NCBI GenBank assembly: GCA_017460915.1
Contig: JAFUAA010000048.1
Coordinates: 107,762 to 171,761, forward strand
Reading direction: 5' to 3'
Source: Bacteroidales bacterium
Lineage (GTDB): Bacteria; Bacteroidota; Bacteroidia; Bacteroidales; F082
Length of the DNA: 64,000 nt
Shown: positions 1 through 8,092 of the stretch, piece after piece
How positions within the stretch are numbered: position 1 is the stretch's first letter
Layout: every line of letters begins with the position of its first letter
Position numbers and translations under genes: made by a program
Notes under the pieces: generated by a model
What the model saw: the letters and a program-made list of their open reading frames with translations, nothing else
Databases searched by the model: none
Told to the model about the DNA's origin: nothing

Positions 1-1097
1 ACGACTTGCGCCAAATTGCCGAAACGTGCAATGAAAATGGCGTAAAGAGTTATGTCACAGTCAATACGGTGATTTACGACGAGGAGATGGACGAGATGCA
101 TCAACTCCTTGACGCGATTAAGGCCAACGGCATTTCGGCCATCATCGCCTCCGACCAAAGTGTCATCCAGTACGCCCGACAAATCGGCGTGGAGGTACAC
201 ATGTCCACGCAATGCAACATCACCAATCTGGAGGCGGTGCGCTATTATTCCCAATTTGCCGACGTGATGGTAACCGCCCGCGAACTGAACATCGACCAAG
301 TGCAGCATATCACCGAACAAATTGAAAAACAGCAGATTCGCGGACCACATGGCAACTTGGTGCGTATCGAGGTGTTTTGTCACGGTGCGTTGTGCATGGC
401 TATTTCGGGCAAGTGCAATTTGAGCCAAGACGTGTTCAATTCTTCATCCAACCGAGGGGCTTGTCTGCAACTCTGTCGTCGCAGTTACGACGTGCGCGAA
501 CGCGAGGAAGGCTACGAGCTGATGCTTGACAATGAATACATTATGTCGCCCAAAGACCTTTGCACTTTGCCGTTCTTGGACAAAGTTTTGGATGCTGGAG
601 TAGAAGTTTTGAAAATCGAAGGGCGCGGCCGCTCGCCTGAATACACCAAGGTGACGGTGCAGGTGTATAGCGAAGCCATCAAGGCCATTCAGGAAGGCAG
701 TTTCACGCAGGTGAAAATCGATGCGTGGATGGAGCGCTTGCGCAGCGTCTATAACCGTGGTTTCTGGGATGGCTATTATCTGGGTCGGCGCACCTTCGAA
801 TGGTCGGAGAAATACGGCTCGTTGGCCATACAGACCAAGGAATATATAGGACTTATCACCAACTATTACAGTAAGTTAGGCGTGGCCGAAATCCGAATGG
901 ACTCTGGTGAGCTCAGCCTCGGCGACCCGATTATGATCATCGGTCCGACGACAGGCGTCTACGAGGACACGCTCAGCGAAATCCGCGTGGATTTGGGCGC
1001 AGTGCCAAAGACCGTCAAGGGCGAATATTGTTCCATTCCCGTGAAATCGTTGGTCAGACGAGGGGACAAGGTTTATAAGGTAGTTTCCTCTTTGTAG
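1..1097 (+). CDS. U32 family peptidase (YegQ/RlhA-like), 5' end cut by window edge
   Basis: The reading frame is open to the first base of the window, so the true start lies upstream; the TTG at 6 is an internal Leu codon. About 365 residues are visible. The conserved U32 core is clear: HMSTQCNITN, then the signature FCHGALCMAISGKC, the Cys-rich stretch SSNRGACLQLCRRSY, and the VLKIEGRGRSPEY segment. Members act in tRNA or rRNA hydroxylation (RlhA, TrhP) or as collagenase-like proteases; the sequence does not say which. The stop codon TAG (1095-1097) lies in the edge of a dispersed palindromic repeat, so the repeat may have set the end of the protein. A second, longer U32 protein lies at 50999-52801. 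Confidence 0.9.
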   Translation, partial: DLRQIAETCNENGVKSYVTVNTVIYDEEMDEMHQLLDAIKANGISAIIASDQSVIQYARQIGVEVHMSTQCNITNLEAVRYYSQFADVMVTARELNIDQVQHITEQIEKQQIRGPHGNLVRIEVFCHGALCMAISGKCNLSQDVFNSSSNRGACLQLCRRSYDVREREEGYELMLDNEYIMSPKDLCTLPFLDKVLDAGVEVLKIEGRGRSPEYTKVTVQVYSEAIKAIQEGSFTQVKIDAWMERLRSVYNRGFWDGYYLGRRTFEWSEKYGSLAIQTKEYIGLITNYYSKLGVAEIRMDSGELSLGDPIMIIGPTTGVYEDTLSEIRVDLGAVPKTVKGEYCSIPVKSLVRRGDKVYKVVSSL

Positions 1098-1116
1098 GGA
1101 CGCGTTGAATGCGTCC
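1095..1116. repeat. Dispersed palindrome, GGACGC...GCGTCC type
   Basis: GGACGC (1098-1103) and GCGTCC (1111-1116) form a hairpin with a 7-base loop GTTGAAT. Same family as the copies at 52309-52333 and 58743-58765. It supplies the stop codon of the U32 gene and overlaps a spurious upstream ATG (1109) of the PHP gene. Confidence 0.75.
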
Positions 1117-1132
1117 GCAAATTGTTTCAATT

Positions 1133-2005
1133 ATGCAGAATTTCAATCTTCATACCCACAGCGTCTACAGCGACGGCAAATCGCAGCCCCGCGAAATCGT
1201 GGAAGAGGCTGCCCGTCAAGGACTAACAACCCTTGGCTTTTCGGAACACAGCCCGTTGCCGTTCGACAACAATTTCTCCGTCAAGGCGGCGGATATGCCG
1301 CGTTATGTGGAAGAAATCGCGCAACTGAAAGCGGAATTCAAGGACAAAATAGACCTTTATTGCGCTCTGGAAGCCGACTACATCACGGGCGTTTCCGAAA
1401 CCTTTGCCGTGACCAGGGAGAAGTATCACCTTGATTATCTGATTGGTGGCGTGCATCTCGTTATTGACAAGGTCCATGAGCCTGTCGAAGGGCCGACTCT
1501 TGCAGAAAACATTTGGTTCATCGACGGCCCGAAATGGGAAGTCTATGACGAAGGCTTACAAAGGCTCTTCGACGGCGATATCCGTCGTGCCGTGCGCCGC
1601 TTCTACGAGCAATCGAATGAAATGATTGAAAACGAGCAGTTTGACATCATCGCGCACTTCGACAAAATCAAGATGCACAACCGCGAACGCTATTTCCACG
1701 AGGACGAGCCGTGGTATCGCGCCTTGGCCCTCGAAACTCTCGACCTCATCCGCGAGAAAGGTTTAATAATGGAAATCAACACGCGCGGCATTTACAAGAA
1801 ACGCTACAACGGCTTCTATCCCTCGCCCTGGTTGATGGAAGAGGCCTGCAAGATGGGCATTCCTGCCATCATCTCCGCCGACGCGCATCACTTCAGCGAA
1901 ATCACCTTGGAGTTCGCCGCCGCCGAAGAAGCCTTGAAACGCGCTGGCTATCGCAGCGTCATTAACTTCAAGGATGGACGGTGGGTTGAGGCGGCGTTTT
2001 CGTGA
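1133..2005 (+). CDS. PHP-domain phosphatase, histidinol-phosphatase-like
   Basis: A 290-residue protein of the polymerase-and-histidinol-phosphatase metal-hydrolase family. Metal-binding motifs are visible: NLHTHSVYSDG at the very N-terminus, GFSEHSP, a Glu in ALEADYI, GGVHLV, DIIAHFDKIK, and the C-terminal SADAHH. This matches HisK-type histidinol-phosphatase, which removes phosphate from L-histidinol phosphate, but no other his genes are near, so the substrate is inferred. An in-frame ATG at 1109 lies inside a palindromic repeat. The ATG at 1133 puts the HTH metal motif at residues 5-7, as usual in the family, so I prefer 1133. Confidence 0.85.
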   Translation: MQNFNLHTHSVYSDGKSQPREIVEEAARQGLTTLGFSEHSPLPFDNNFSVKAADMPRYVEEIAQLKAEFKDKIDLYCALEADYITGVSETFAVTREKYHLDYLIGGVHLVIDKVHEPVEGPTLAENIWFIDGPKWEVYDEGLQRLFDGDIRRAVRRFYEQSNEMIENEQFDIIAHFDKIKMHNRERYFHEDEPWYRALALETLDLIREKGLIMEINTRGIYKKRYNGFYPSPWLMEEACKMGIPAIISADAHHFSEITLEFAAAEEALKRAGYRSVINFKDGRWVEAAFS

Positions 2006-2011
2006 AAAACA

Positions 2012-2515
2012 CTACTGCTTCACCCAAATAAGCTTGCTGACATCGTAGCCGCGGCGCGTGGCTTCGGCAAGGATGGCTTCCTTTACACTTTCTTCGAGTA
2101 GAGGCGTGCGCGAGAGAATCCAAAGATACTTTTCGCTTTTGCTACCCACAAGAGCGTACTGATAATCAGGATCGAGCATCATGACGCGATAGTCGGAGTA
2201 GAACGGCCCAAAGAAAGAGACGCGCAACAGGGCGGGATTGTCGGTGGTCTTGGCCTTGCCTTGCGAGACCTTGGGCTGACCGTTTTTCACGCCCGTGTTG
2301 GTGACATCGATTTTGCCATCTTCGCGTAGTGTGTAAAGGGCTTTACATTCCTCCAAACCGCGCTCAAAACGATGGTCGAAGCGGGCGATTTCATACCAAC
2401 TGCCCAAATAGCGGCTTTGGTCAAGGTCTTTAACGGTCGAGTTGTCGATGTTCGAGTTGGTGCCACAAGCGACACAGAGGCATATTGCCATGGAAAGAAT
2501 CAATGTCTTGCTCAT
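2012..2515 (-). CDS. Lipocalin family outer-membrane lipoprotein (Blc-like)
   Basis: A 167-residue lipoprotein. The N-terminus has a short hydrophobic stretch followed by a lipobox ending in LCVAC, so it is likely cleaved and lipidated at Cys16 or Cys17. The lipocalin signature RYLGSWYEIARFDHRFERGL follows directly (a G-x-W motif at the first strand), then the ALVGSKSEKYLWILSRTP strand region typical of bacterial Blc. Blc proteins bind lysophospholipids or fatty acids at the outer membrane. It is convergent with the PHP gene, with only 6 bases between the stops, and appears monocistronic. Confidence 0.88.
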   Translation of the reverse strand: MSKTLILSMAICLCVACGTNSNIDNSTVKDLDQSRYLGSWYEIARFDHRFERGLEECKALYTLREDGKIDVTNTGVKNGQPKVSQGKAKTTDNPALLRVSFFGPFYSDYRVMMLDPDYQYALVGSKSEKYLWILSRTPLLEESVKEAILAEATRRGYDVSKLIWVKQ

Positions 2516-2638
2516 AATGATAGATTTTAAAGTTCGTGCAGCGAAGTTATGGAATTATTTGACAGCGTGAGAAAAATGTGGAGAAAAATCCTTGTTTTTT
2601 GGGAATTTGTTAATTTTTTGGCTTATGAAAAATATTGG

Positions 2639-3760
2639 CTATAAAAGCAGCGTGTAGAAATTATCTGGGTTGACGGTCATGATTTCCGTGTTGGGATAGG
2701 CATTGAGGAATGTTTGGCTTATTTTGGCCTTCTTCTTCGGATTCCACTTGAACTCGTATGCAGTGAAATGTCCGTCGGCTTCCTCTATGTAGTCGATTTC
2801 TTGTTGTTGTGTGGTCCTCCAAAAATAACGGTTGACAAATTGGCGGTCGTAAGACCGTTTCTTGACCAACTCGCTAATCATCCAGTTTTCCCATAAAGCC
2901 CCAGTGTCGTCACGAAGGGCAAGGTCGTTATAATTGTTGATGAGGGCGTTGCGGACACCGTTGTCGTAGAAGTAGATTTTACGGGCCGTCTTTAATTCAT
3001 TGCGGAGATTGCGGCTTAATGATCCAAGCCTGAAAATGACTTGGGCTTGTTCCAACAAGACGATGTATTTCTCCACCGTGTTTTTGTCCAAGCCGACTTG
3101 TTGCCCCAACTCGTTCAGCGACACTTCGCTTCCCACTTGAAACGCCAACGACTGCAACAACTTTACCAATTTGTCTGATTTTTTGACGCGCTCCCATTCG
3201 AGGATGTCCTTGTATAAATAACTGTCGGTGATTTGTTTAAGAACTTCTTTTTCATCGCCAGGGTGCATGACGACATCTGGATAGTAACCATAGACCAAGC
3301 GAAGCGGCAAGTGCTTGATTTCCTCAAAAGGATTGGTGTGTTCGGCCATTTCTGCGAATGAAAGCGGAAATAGGGTGTATTCCCACTTTCGCCCCGTCAA
3401 TGGCTCGTTGACACGATTGGCAAGTTCGAACGACGAGCTTCCGGTAAGGATGAGCTGAACCTCAGTCAGATGGTCGGTTATCAGCTTCATTTTCAGTCCG
3501 ATGTTCTCTATCCGTTGGGCTTCATCCACAACCATGATTTTTTTGGGCCCTATCAGACTTCGGAATTTCTCCACCGACACTTCTTGCAATAAAGTCCTTG
3601 TGGTGAGTTCATCTCCATTGAGCCACAGAATGTCATTCCTTCCATTCGTCAGTTCTTGCAGCAATGTGGTTTTCCCCACTTGTCGTGCACCTACAAGCAC
3701 GATGGCTTTCCCATTGAAAAAACGGTCTTTGATGACTTTGTATAGTTTGCGTTCTATCAT
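2639..3760 (-). CDS. AAA ATPase with DUF4143 C-terminal domain
   Basis: A 373-residue P-loop ATPase of the AAA_14/DUF4143 type. Walker A VGARQVGKTT is at about residues 22-31, Walker B IMVVDEAQ at about 75-82 and a sensor stretch LILTGSSSFEL at about 100. A winged-helix-like middle (SLNELGQQVGLDKNTVEKYI) is followed by the DUF4143 nuclease-like end with YFWRTTQQQEIDYIEE and YEFKWN, a candidate D/E-x-K arrangement. Family function is not established. The gene stands alone, and its promoter is overlain by two tandem palindromes (3793-3846), which suggests tight self-control or control by a dedicated repressor. Confidence 0.85.
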   Translation of the reverse strand: MIERKLYKVIKDRFFNGKAIVLVGARQVGKTTLLQELTNGRNDILWLNGDELTTRTLLQEVSVEKFRSLIGPKKIMVVDEAQRIENIGLKMKLITDHLTEVQLILTGSSSFELANRVNEPLTGRKWEYTLFPLSFAEMAEHTNPFEEIKHLPLRLVYGYYPDVVMHPGDEKEVLKQITDSYLYKDILEWERVKKSDKLVKLLQSLAFQVGSEVSLNELGQQVGLDKNTVEKYIVLLEQAQVIFRLGSLSRNLRNELKTARKIYFYDNGVRNALINNYNDLALRDDTGALWENWMISELVKKRSYDRQFVNRYFWRTTQQQEIDYIEEADGHFTAYEFKWNPKKKAKISQTFLNAYPNTEIMTVNPDNFYTLLL

Positions 3761-3779
3761 AATTCGCCTTTTTACCGTG

Positions 3780-3787
3780 CAAAAATA
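3780..3787 (-). promoter_or_regulatory. -7 box of the DUF4143 ATPase gene
   Basis: Read on the minus strand this is TATTTTTG, matching the Bacteroidota TAnnTTTG element, 20 bases before the ATG at 3760. A TTG lies about 19 bases upstream inside the adjacent palindrome, so an occupied operator would block the promoter. Confidence 0.65.
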
Positions 3788-3792
3788 CTAAA

Positions 3793-3846
3793 TTTGGTGA
3801 TTCAATTCACCAAATATTATAATTTTTGGTGATTTTATTCACCAAA
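3793..3846. promoter_or_regulatory. Two tandem palindromic operators, TTTGGTGA-N6-TCACCAAA
   Basis: Two perfect 8-6-8 inverted repeats with the same arms and different spacers: TTTGGTGA (3793-3800) / TCACCAAA (3807-3814), spacer TTCAAT; and 3825-3832 / 3839-3846, spacer TTTTAT. The centres are 32 bp apart, about three helical turns. The first copy lies in the -33 zone of the ATPase promoter. Identical arms with differing spacers argue for a protein binding site. Confidence 0.75.
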
Positions 3847-3904
3847 ATCAATGCTTTTTGTATGTATTCTTTCTTATACAGTAAAATCATCGAAGGCAAA
3901 AAAC

Positions 3905-3931
3905 AACATTGCCACTTTTCATGGCAATGTT
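3905..3931 (-). terminator. Rho-independent terminator after purC
   Basis: Perfect 10-bp stem AACATTGCCA (3905-3914) / TGGCAATGTT (3922-3931) with a 7-base loop. On the minus strand it is followed by GTTTTTTG, the T tract expected for a terminator of purC. Confidence 0.75.
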
Positions 3932-3972
3932 TGTTTCGTGAAAAATATGCATTTCTACTTCAAAAAAGTGCC

Positions 3973-4003
3973 GAAAAATATGCAAAATTATTGCATATTT
4001 TTC
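3973..4003. repeat. Perfect 13-bp inverted repeat overlapping the purC stop codon
   Basis: GAAAAATATGCAA (3973-3985) and TTGCATATTTTTC (3991-4003), loop AATTA. The right arm runs into the purC stop codon (4002-4004). A further direct copy of GAAAAATATGCA occurs at about 3940-3951. It may protect the mRNA 3' end or be a binding site. Confidence 0.6.
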
Positions 4004-4946
4004 ATAACTTCAAGTAGTTCAATACATTAGTTTCGATTCGTTTCAGAAGGTCTTCCGAGTCGGGGGCCTTCTCGAATTTGTGCCCTGTCACCTTCTCGTA
4101 AAGCTCGATGTAGCGTTCCGAAACGCTGTTCACGTATTCGGGCGTCATTTCGGGCACCAGTTGGCCTTCCTTGCCTTGGAAACCGTTGGCCATCAGCCAC
4201 TCGCGCACGAATTCCTTCGAGAGCTGCACCTGCGGCTCGCCTTTGGCGAAGCGTTCCTCGTACTGGTCGGCGATGAAGTAGCGCGACGAGTCAGGCGTGT
4301 GGATTTCGTCCATCAGCACGATTTGGTCACCAATCTTGCCGAACTCGTATTTCGTGTCGACGAGAATCAAGCCCTGCTTGGCCGCGATTTCGGTGCCACG
4401 TTGGAAGAGCTTGCGGGTAATGTCCTCAATCTGAGCGTAGTCACTCTCACTAATCAAGCCTTTGGCGATGATTTCCTCGCGTGAGATGTCCTCGTCGTGG
4501 CCTTCCTCGGCCTTGGTGGTCGGGGTGATGATAGGCTCGGCGAAGCGTTGGTGCTCCTTCATGCCGTCGGGGATTTGCACGCCGCAGATGGTGTGCTGCC
4601 CGCTCTTGTAGGTGCGCCACGAGCTGCCGGTGAGGTAGCCACGGATGATCATCTCTATCGGGAAGGGCTTGCAGAGGCGGCCCACGGTGACCATCGGGTC
4701 GGGGGTGGCGAGCTTCCAGTTGGGGACGATGTCAGCAGTGGCATCGAGGAACATGGCGGCTATCTGGTTGAGCACCTGTCCTTTATAGGGAATGCCCTTG
4801 GGCAGGATGACGTCGAAAGCCGAGATGCGGTCGGTGGCGACCATCACCATGTATTCGTCGTTGATGAAATAACAATCGCGGACCTTGCCGTGATAGACCT
4901 TGGTCTGGCCAGGGAATTGGTAATCTGTTCTGGTTAATGCATTCAT
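4002..4946 (-). CDS. purC: Phosphoribosylaminoimidazole-succinocarboxamide synthase
   Basis: A 314-residue SAICAR synthetase, which joins CAIR and aspartate with ATP hydrolysis in purine biosynthesis (cytoplasm). Visible family marks: [30 protein letters not shown] at the N-terminus, the signature [31 protein letters not shown], and [13 protein letters not shown]. The length fits the longer class of about 310 residues usual in Bacteroidota rather than the 237-residue enterobacterial form. It seems to be a single-gene unit followed by two stem-loops. REP-like repeats and a transposase lie just upstream. Confidence 0.95.
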   Translation of the reverse strand: MNALTRTDYQFPGQTKVYHGKVRDCYFINDEYMVMVATDRISAFDVILPKGIPYKGQVLNQIAAMFLDATADIVPNWKLATPDPMVTVGRLCKPFPIEMIIRGYLTGSSWRTYKSGQHTICGVQIPDGMKEHQRFAEPIITPTTKAEEGHDEDISREEIIAKGLISESDYAQIEDITRKLFQRGTEIAAKQGLILVDTKYEFGKIGDQIVLMDEIHTPDSSRYFIADQYEERFAKGEPQVQLSKEFVREWLMANGFQGKEGQLVPEMTPEYVNSVSERYIELYEKVTGHKFEKAPDSEDLLKRIETNVLNYLKL

Positions 4947-4985
4947 TTTTTATAGATTTATGTTTGTGTTCTTTCCATATTTGGT

Positions 4986-5169
4986 GCATCCCTACAGGAT
5001 GCTGATGGTTCATTATGTTGTTTTTTACCGAGCGTCGCATCCATACGGGATGATGGTGGTTCATTGTATTGTTGTTTTACCGAACGTAGCCTCCAATGGG
5101 ATGTTTCCCGTAGGGAAACCCGTTCGGTAGAAAACAATGAACGGGTTTAGTTGCATCCCATCGGGATGC
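4986..5169. repeat. REP-like palindrome cluster 3' of the RAYT gene
   Basis: Palindromes of the form GCATCC-N5-GGATGC at 4986-5002, 5037-5053 (last base changed), a degenerate one near 5089, and 5153-5169. The first three are joined by a conserved spacer of about 35 bp ending in TTGTTTTACCGA(G/A)CG, giving a 51-52 bp period. The block lies on the 3' side of the transposase gene, between it and purC. Confidence 0.8.
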
Positions 5170-5178
5170 TCAAAAAAA

Positions 5179-5640
5179 TCATTCGATAGGTTTGAAAATA
5201 TATCGTTTATCATATTCAATTCCAAATTTCTCCAAAAAACCAATGTATTCTTCTGTAAATGTCTTTTTCCTATGATGTTCCTCTTGGGTTTCAATGTATT
5301 TGCACACAATTGGAATTTGACTTTTGCTATACGAAAAAGCGCCATACCCCTCTTGCCAAGAGAATTTCCCTCGGATCAAATGGTTGGTATTTATCCATGC
5401 TGATGAATCACGTTTCACCTCTTGCATAAGATGCGATAACGATTCAGTTGGACGAAAACCAAACAAAATATGCACGTGGTCACCCACACCGCCGATGGCA
5501 AGTACCTTGTGGCCGTTGTTTTGAATGATAGACACCATGTATTGATACAACCTGTCCCTCCAGCTTTTATCTATCAACGAGAGCCTGTTTTGAACGGCGA
5601 ATACCGTGTGGATATGAATTTGTGTGTATGTGTTTGGCAT
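5179..5640 (-). CDS. IS200/IS605-type Y1 transposase, REP-associated (RAYT-like)
   Basis: A 153-residue HUH/Y1 single-strand transposase. It has the N-terminal core MPNTYTQIHIHTVFAVQNR, the HUH motif in GDHVHILFGF, and the later helix with the probable catalytic Tyr in CKYIETQEEHH. The start at 5640 is preferred because upstream codons fall in the REP-like repeat. The gene is flanked on both sides by GCATCC/GGATGC palindromes with a shared spacer, the arrangement known for REP-associated tyrosine transposases, which mobilise or maintain REP elements rather than moving as a normal insertion sequence. No left or right IS ends with target duplication are evident. Confidence 0.85.
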   Translation of the reverse strand: MPNTYTQIHIHTVFAVQNRLSLIDKSWRDRLYQYMVSIIQNNGHKVLAIGGVGDHVHILFGFRPTESLSHLMQEVKRDSSAWINTNHLIRGKFSWQEGYGAFSYSKSQIPIVCKYIETQEEHHRKKTFTEEYIGFLEKFGIEYDKRYIFKPIE

Positions 5641-5656
5641 TGTCTTGTGTTTTGGC

Positions 5657-5725
5657 GCATCCCTATGGGATGCAGGTGGCTCATTGTGTTGTTGTTTTAC
5701 CGAGCGTTGCATCCCTACGGGATGC
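5657..5725. repeat. REP-like palindrome pair 5' of the RAYT gene
   Basis: GCATCC-CTATG-GGATGC at 5657-5673 and GCATCC-CTACG-GGATGC at 5709-5725, 52 bp apart, joined by the same spacer as on the other side of the transposase. The second copy ends 3 bases before the stop of the GIY-YIG gene at 5728. Confidence 0.8.
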
Positions 5726-5727
5726 TG

Positions 5728-6177
5728 CTACCTGAAAGAAAAGGCTCCATTTCCAACAGGTAATGCACCGAATTTGTCATAAAAACCTTCTAATGCTTTG
5801 CTTTCTAAAGCTTTATTTGTCTCTCTACCTTGAATAAGCATGTAATATACCATCCCTCCATAAGAAATAATATAGTTGTATCTGCTATAAATCCAACGAC
5901 TATGGTCTCTCCAATGCTCAACGGCAATTTTGTAATACTTAATATGCTCCTTTAATCGACGATGCAAATCATTTGAAGTGCCTATATAAATAATAGGAGA
6001 AGCTCCTAATGGATAAACAAATTCTTGAGTTGGACTCATTATGATGTATATACCAGCTTTATGTTGTATGGTATCTATCAATTCTGGTTCCTCAAATAAA
6101 TCCAAAGCGGTATATAACCTGTCTTGTGGTCTTTTATACCCTAAGTAATTATTTAAAAATGTCAAATTTCTATTCAT
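5728..6177 (-). CDS. GIY-YIG domain protein
   Basis: A 149-residue protein with a GIY-YIG nuclease fold: KAGIYIIMSP (GIY at about residues 42-44), then IIYIGTSNDLHRRLKEHI (YIG plus the conserved Arg), and a later Glu in ALESKALEGF. Residues 1-35 have no clear match. Single-domain members include repair nucleases, homing-type nucleases and many uncharacterised proteins, so no substrate is claimed. It directly follows phoH (stop and start overlap as TAATG), so it is likely translated from the phoH mRNA. Its 3' end abuts a REP-like palindrome. Confidence 0.75.
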   Translation of the reverse strand: MNRNLTFLNNYLGYKRPQDRLYTALDLFEEPELIDTIQHKAGIYIIMSPTQEFVYPLGASPIIYIGTSNDLHRRLKEHIKYYKIAVEHWRDHSRWIYSRYNYIISYGGMVYYMLIQGRETNKALESKALEGFYDKFGALPVGNGAFSFR

Positions 6178-7145
6178 TACGCTTCGTTTGGTTTGTCCAA
6201 TTCAAGATGTCTTTTATATGCATTGATAATGTCCGTCACCAGTTTGTGGCGCACCACATCCTTGTCGTCTAAATAGATGAATTCAATGCCTTTCACGTCC
6301 TTCAGCACCTCCATGGCTTGCGGCAGGCCCGAAGGCGTCTTGGGCGGCAGGTCGATTTGGGTGATGTCGCCGGTGACGATGAACTTGGCCGAGCGTCCCA
6401 TGCGGGTGAGGAACATCTTCAGCTGGCTGCGCGTGGCGTTTTGCGCCTCGTCGAGGATGACAAAGGCGTGGTCCAAGGTGCGGCCGCGCATGAAGGCCAA
6501 CGGTGCGATCTCGATGGTGTGGTCTTCGAGATAGCTGTCCAACTTGGCCGAAGGAATCATGTCGCGCAAGGCATCGTAGAGCGGCTGCAGATAGGGGTCG
6601 AGCTTGTCCTTGAGGTCGCCAGGGAGGAAGCCCAGATGCTCGTCGGCTTCAACGGCGGGACGGGTCAGGATAATCCTTCTCACCTGCTTGGCTTTCAGCG
6701 CTCTGACGGCCAAAGCCACGGCAGTGTAGGTCTTTCCCGTGCCGGCAGGGCCGATGGCGAAAATCAAGTCTTTTTGCTCCGAGGCGCTCACCATGCGTTT
6801 TTGGTTGGCGGTGATGGCTTTGATGGGCACGCCGCTACGCCCAAAGACTAATACGTCGCTCTCCGACATTTTCTGTTGCAGTTCGGTGTCGGTCGAAGCC
6901 ATCATGATGTCCTCCACGTTTTGCGCCGTAAGTTTCCCGAAGCGTTCCAATTGCATCATCAGGGTCTCGTAGCGGCTGATGAAATACTCGATCTCGTCGT
7001 CGCCGCCGATCACTTTCACGAAATCACCTCGCGCAATGATTTTCAGCTTGGGGAACATGCTCTTCACGAGTTCCAAGTACTTGTCGTTGGGCCCGTGAAG
7101 CTCTTTGGGATCAACGTTTTCTGTCTGAAGGATCTGTTCTGCCAT
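6177..7145 (-). CDS. phoH: PhoH family ATPase
   Basis: A 322-residue PhoH/PhoL-type protein. The P-loop IGPAGTGKTYTA is at about residues 131-142 and Walker B VILDEAQNATRSQ at about 230-242, with GDITQIDLP following, as in the helicase-like PhoH core. The N-terminal 110 residues contain the KH-like region typical of this family (FVKVIGGDDEIEYF). PhoH proteins bind ATP and RNA; several have been tied to rRNA processing with YbeY. The promoter (minus-strand TATCTTTG, 7163-7170) is divergent from that of the next gene. Confidence 0.92.
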   Translation of the reverse strand: MAEQILQTENVDPKELHGPNDKYLELVKSMFPKLKIIARGDFVKVIGGDDEIEYFISRYETLMMQLERFGKLTAQNVEDIMMASTDTELQQKMSESDVLVFGRSGVPIKAITANQKRMVSASEQKDLIFAIGPAGTGKTYTAVALAVRALKAKQVRRIILTRPAVEADEHLGFLPGDLKDKLDPYLQPLYDALRDMIPSAKLDSYLEDHTIEIAPLAFMRGRTLDHAFVILDEAQNATRSQLKMFLTRMGRSAKFIVTGDITQIDLPPKTPSGLPQAMEVLKDVKGIEFIYLDDKDVVRHKLVTDIINAYKRHLELDKPNEA

Positions 7146-7162
7146 GGTTTTCTATTTGCTTG

Positions 7163-7247
7163 CAAAGATAGACTATTTTTTAGAATGAAAAAAATGAAGT
7201 TTTTTTCAAAAACCTTTGGCTTGTTTGACATAAATGATATACCTTTG
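7163..7247. promoter_or_regulatory. Divergent promoters of phoH and the SAM-hydroxide adenosyltransferase gene
   Basis: Minus strand: TATCTTTG at 7170-7163, 18 bases before the phoH ATG. Plus strand: TACCTTTG at 7240-7247, about 20 bases downstream of TTTG in GCTTGTTTGAC. Both match the TAnnTTTG consensus. Confidence 0.65.
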
Positions 7248-7276
7248 CAAAATCTATCACAGCGTGACGGTAGGAG

Positions 7277-8092
7277 ATGGCAATTATCACATTAACAAGC
7301 GATTGGGGTACAAAGGACTATTACGTGGCATCCGTAAAGGGTACCATTTTGTCCATGCTTCCCAATGCCACCATCGTCGATGTAACGCACGAGATTGAGC
7401 CATTCAATGTGTCACAAGCGGGATTTACGCTAAAAAACTGCTATCGTTGTTTCCCTCCAGGGACGATTCACATCATTGGTGTTGACACCATCGAGTCGAT
7501 GGAATGCCCGCATGTGGTGGTGAAAGCCGAAGGGCAGTATTTCATCTCGACCGACAACGGCATCTTCAGCCACATCCTCGATGGGAGATGCGACGAGGCT
7601 TATTGCATCGACGTGCCTCAGGACTCCGACTTCTTCACTTTCGCCACACGCGACCGTTTCGCCAAGGTTGCCGTGATGATTGCCAACGGCGAACCGCTGT
7701 CGAACATCGGCGCCCGGCGCGAGCAGCTCAACCCGGGCGGTGCCTTCTGTGCCGTGGCCCGCGACAACACCATCGAAGGCGTGGTGATGCACATCGACTC
7801 CTACGACAACCTGATCACCAACATCTCCAAGGAACTCTTTGAGCAGGAACGCCGTGGCCGCGACTTCACCATCCAAGTGAAAGGCGACCTCTACACCGTC
7901 GACGAGATTTCGGACAGCTATTTGGATGTCGATGTGGTCGACTTGGTGGCCATCTTCGGCACGCACGGCTACCTCGAATTGGCCCTCAACAAAGCCAAGT
8001 TGGCCTCGCTCTGCGGCATCGAACTCAAATCGACCATCAAGGTCATCTTTGACGACGGCAAACAAAACGTCATCTCCGATTCACTGTTCTGA
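7277..8092 (+). CDS. SAM hydroxide adenosyltransferase (DUF62 family)
   Basis: A 271-residue member of the DUF62/fluorinase-like family, which splits S-adenosylmethionine to adenosine and methionine using hydroxide. The start region MAIITLTSDWGTKDYYVASVKG carries the conserved SDxG and Asp, followed by VDVTHEIEPFNVSQAGF and FSHILDG, with the C-terminal barrel covering about residues 170-271. The physiological role in most bacteria is unsettled. It is convergent with the PAP2 gene, the two coding regions overlapping by 12 bases at their 3' ends. Confidence 0.88.
   Translation: MAIITLTSDWGTKDYYVASVKGTILSMLPNATIVDVTHEIEPFNVSQAGFTLKNCYRCFPPGTIHIIGVDTIESMECPHVVVKAEGQYFISTDNGIFSHILDGRCDEAYCIDVPQDSDFFTFATRDRFAKVAVMIANGEPLSNIGARREQLNPGGAFCAVARDNTIEGVVMHIDSYDNLITNISKELFEQERRGRDFTIQVKGDLYTVDEISDSYLDVDVVDLVAIFGTHGYLELALNKAKLASLCGIELKSTIKVIFDDGKQNVISDSLF

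Noticed and set aside
3826-4017. 63-codon frame over the purC terminator region
   Set aside because: Covers hairpins and AT-rich sequence and has no protein-like composition.
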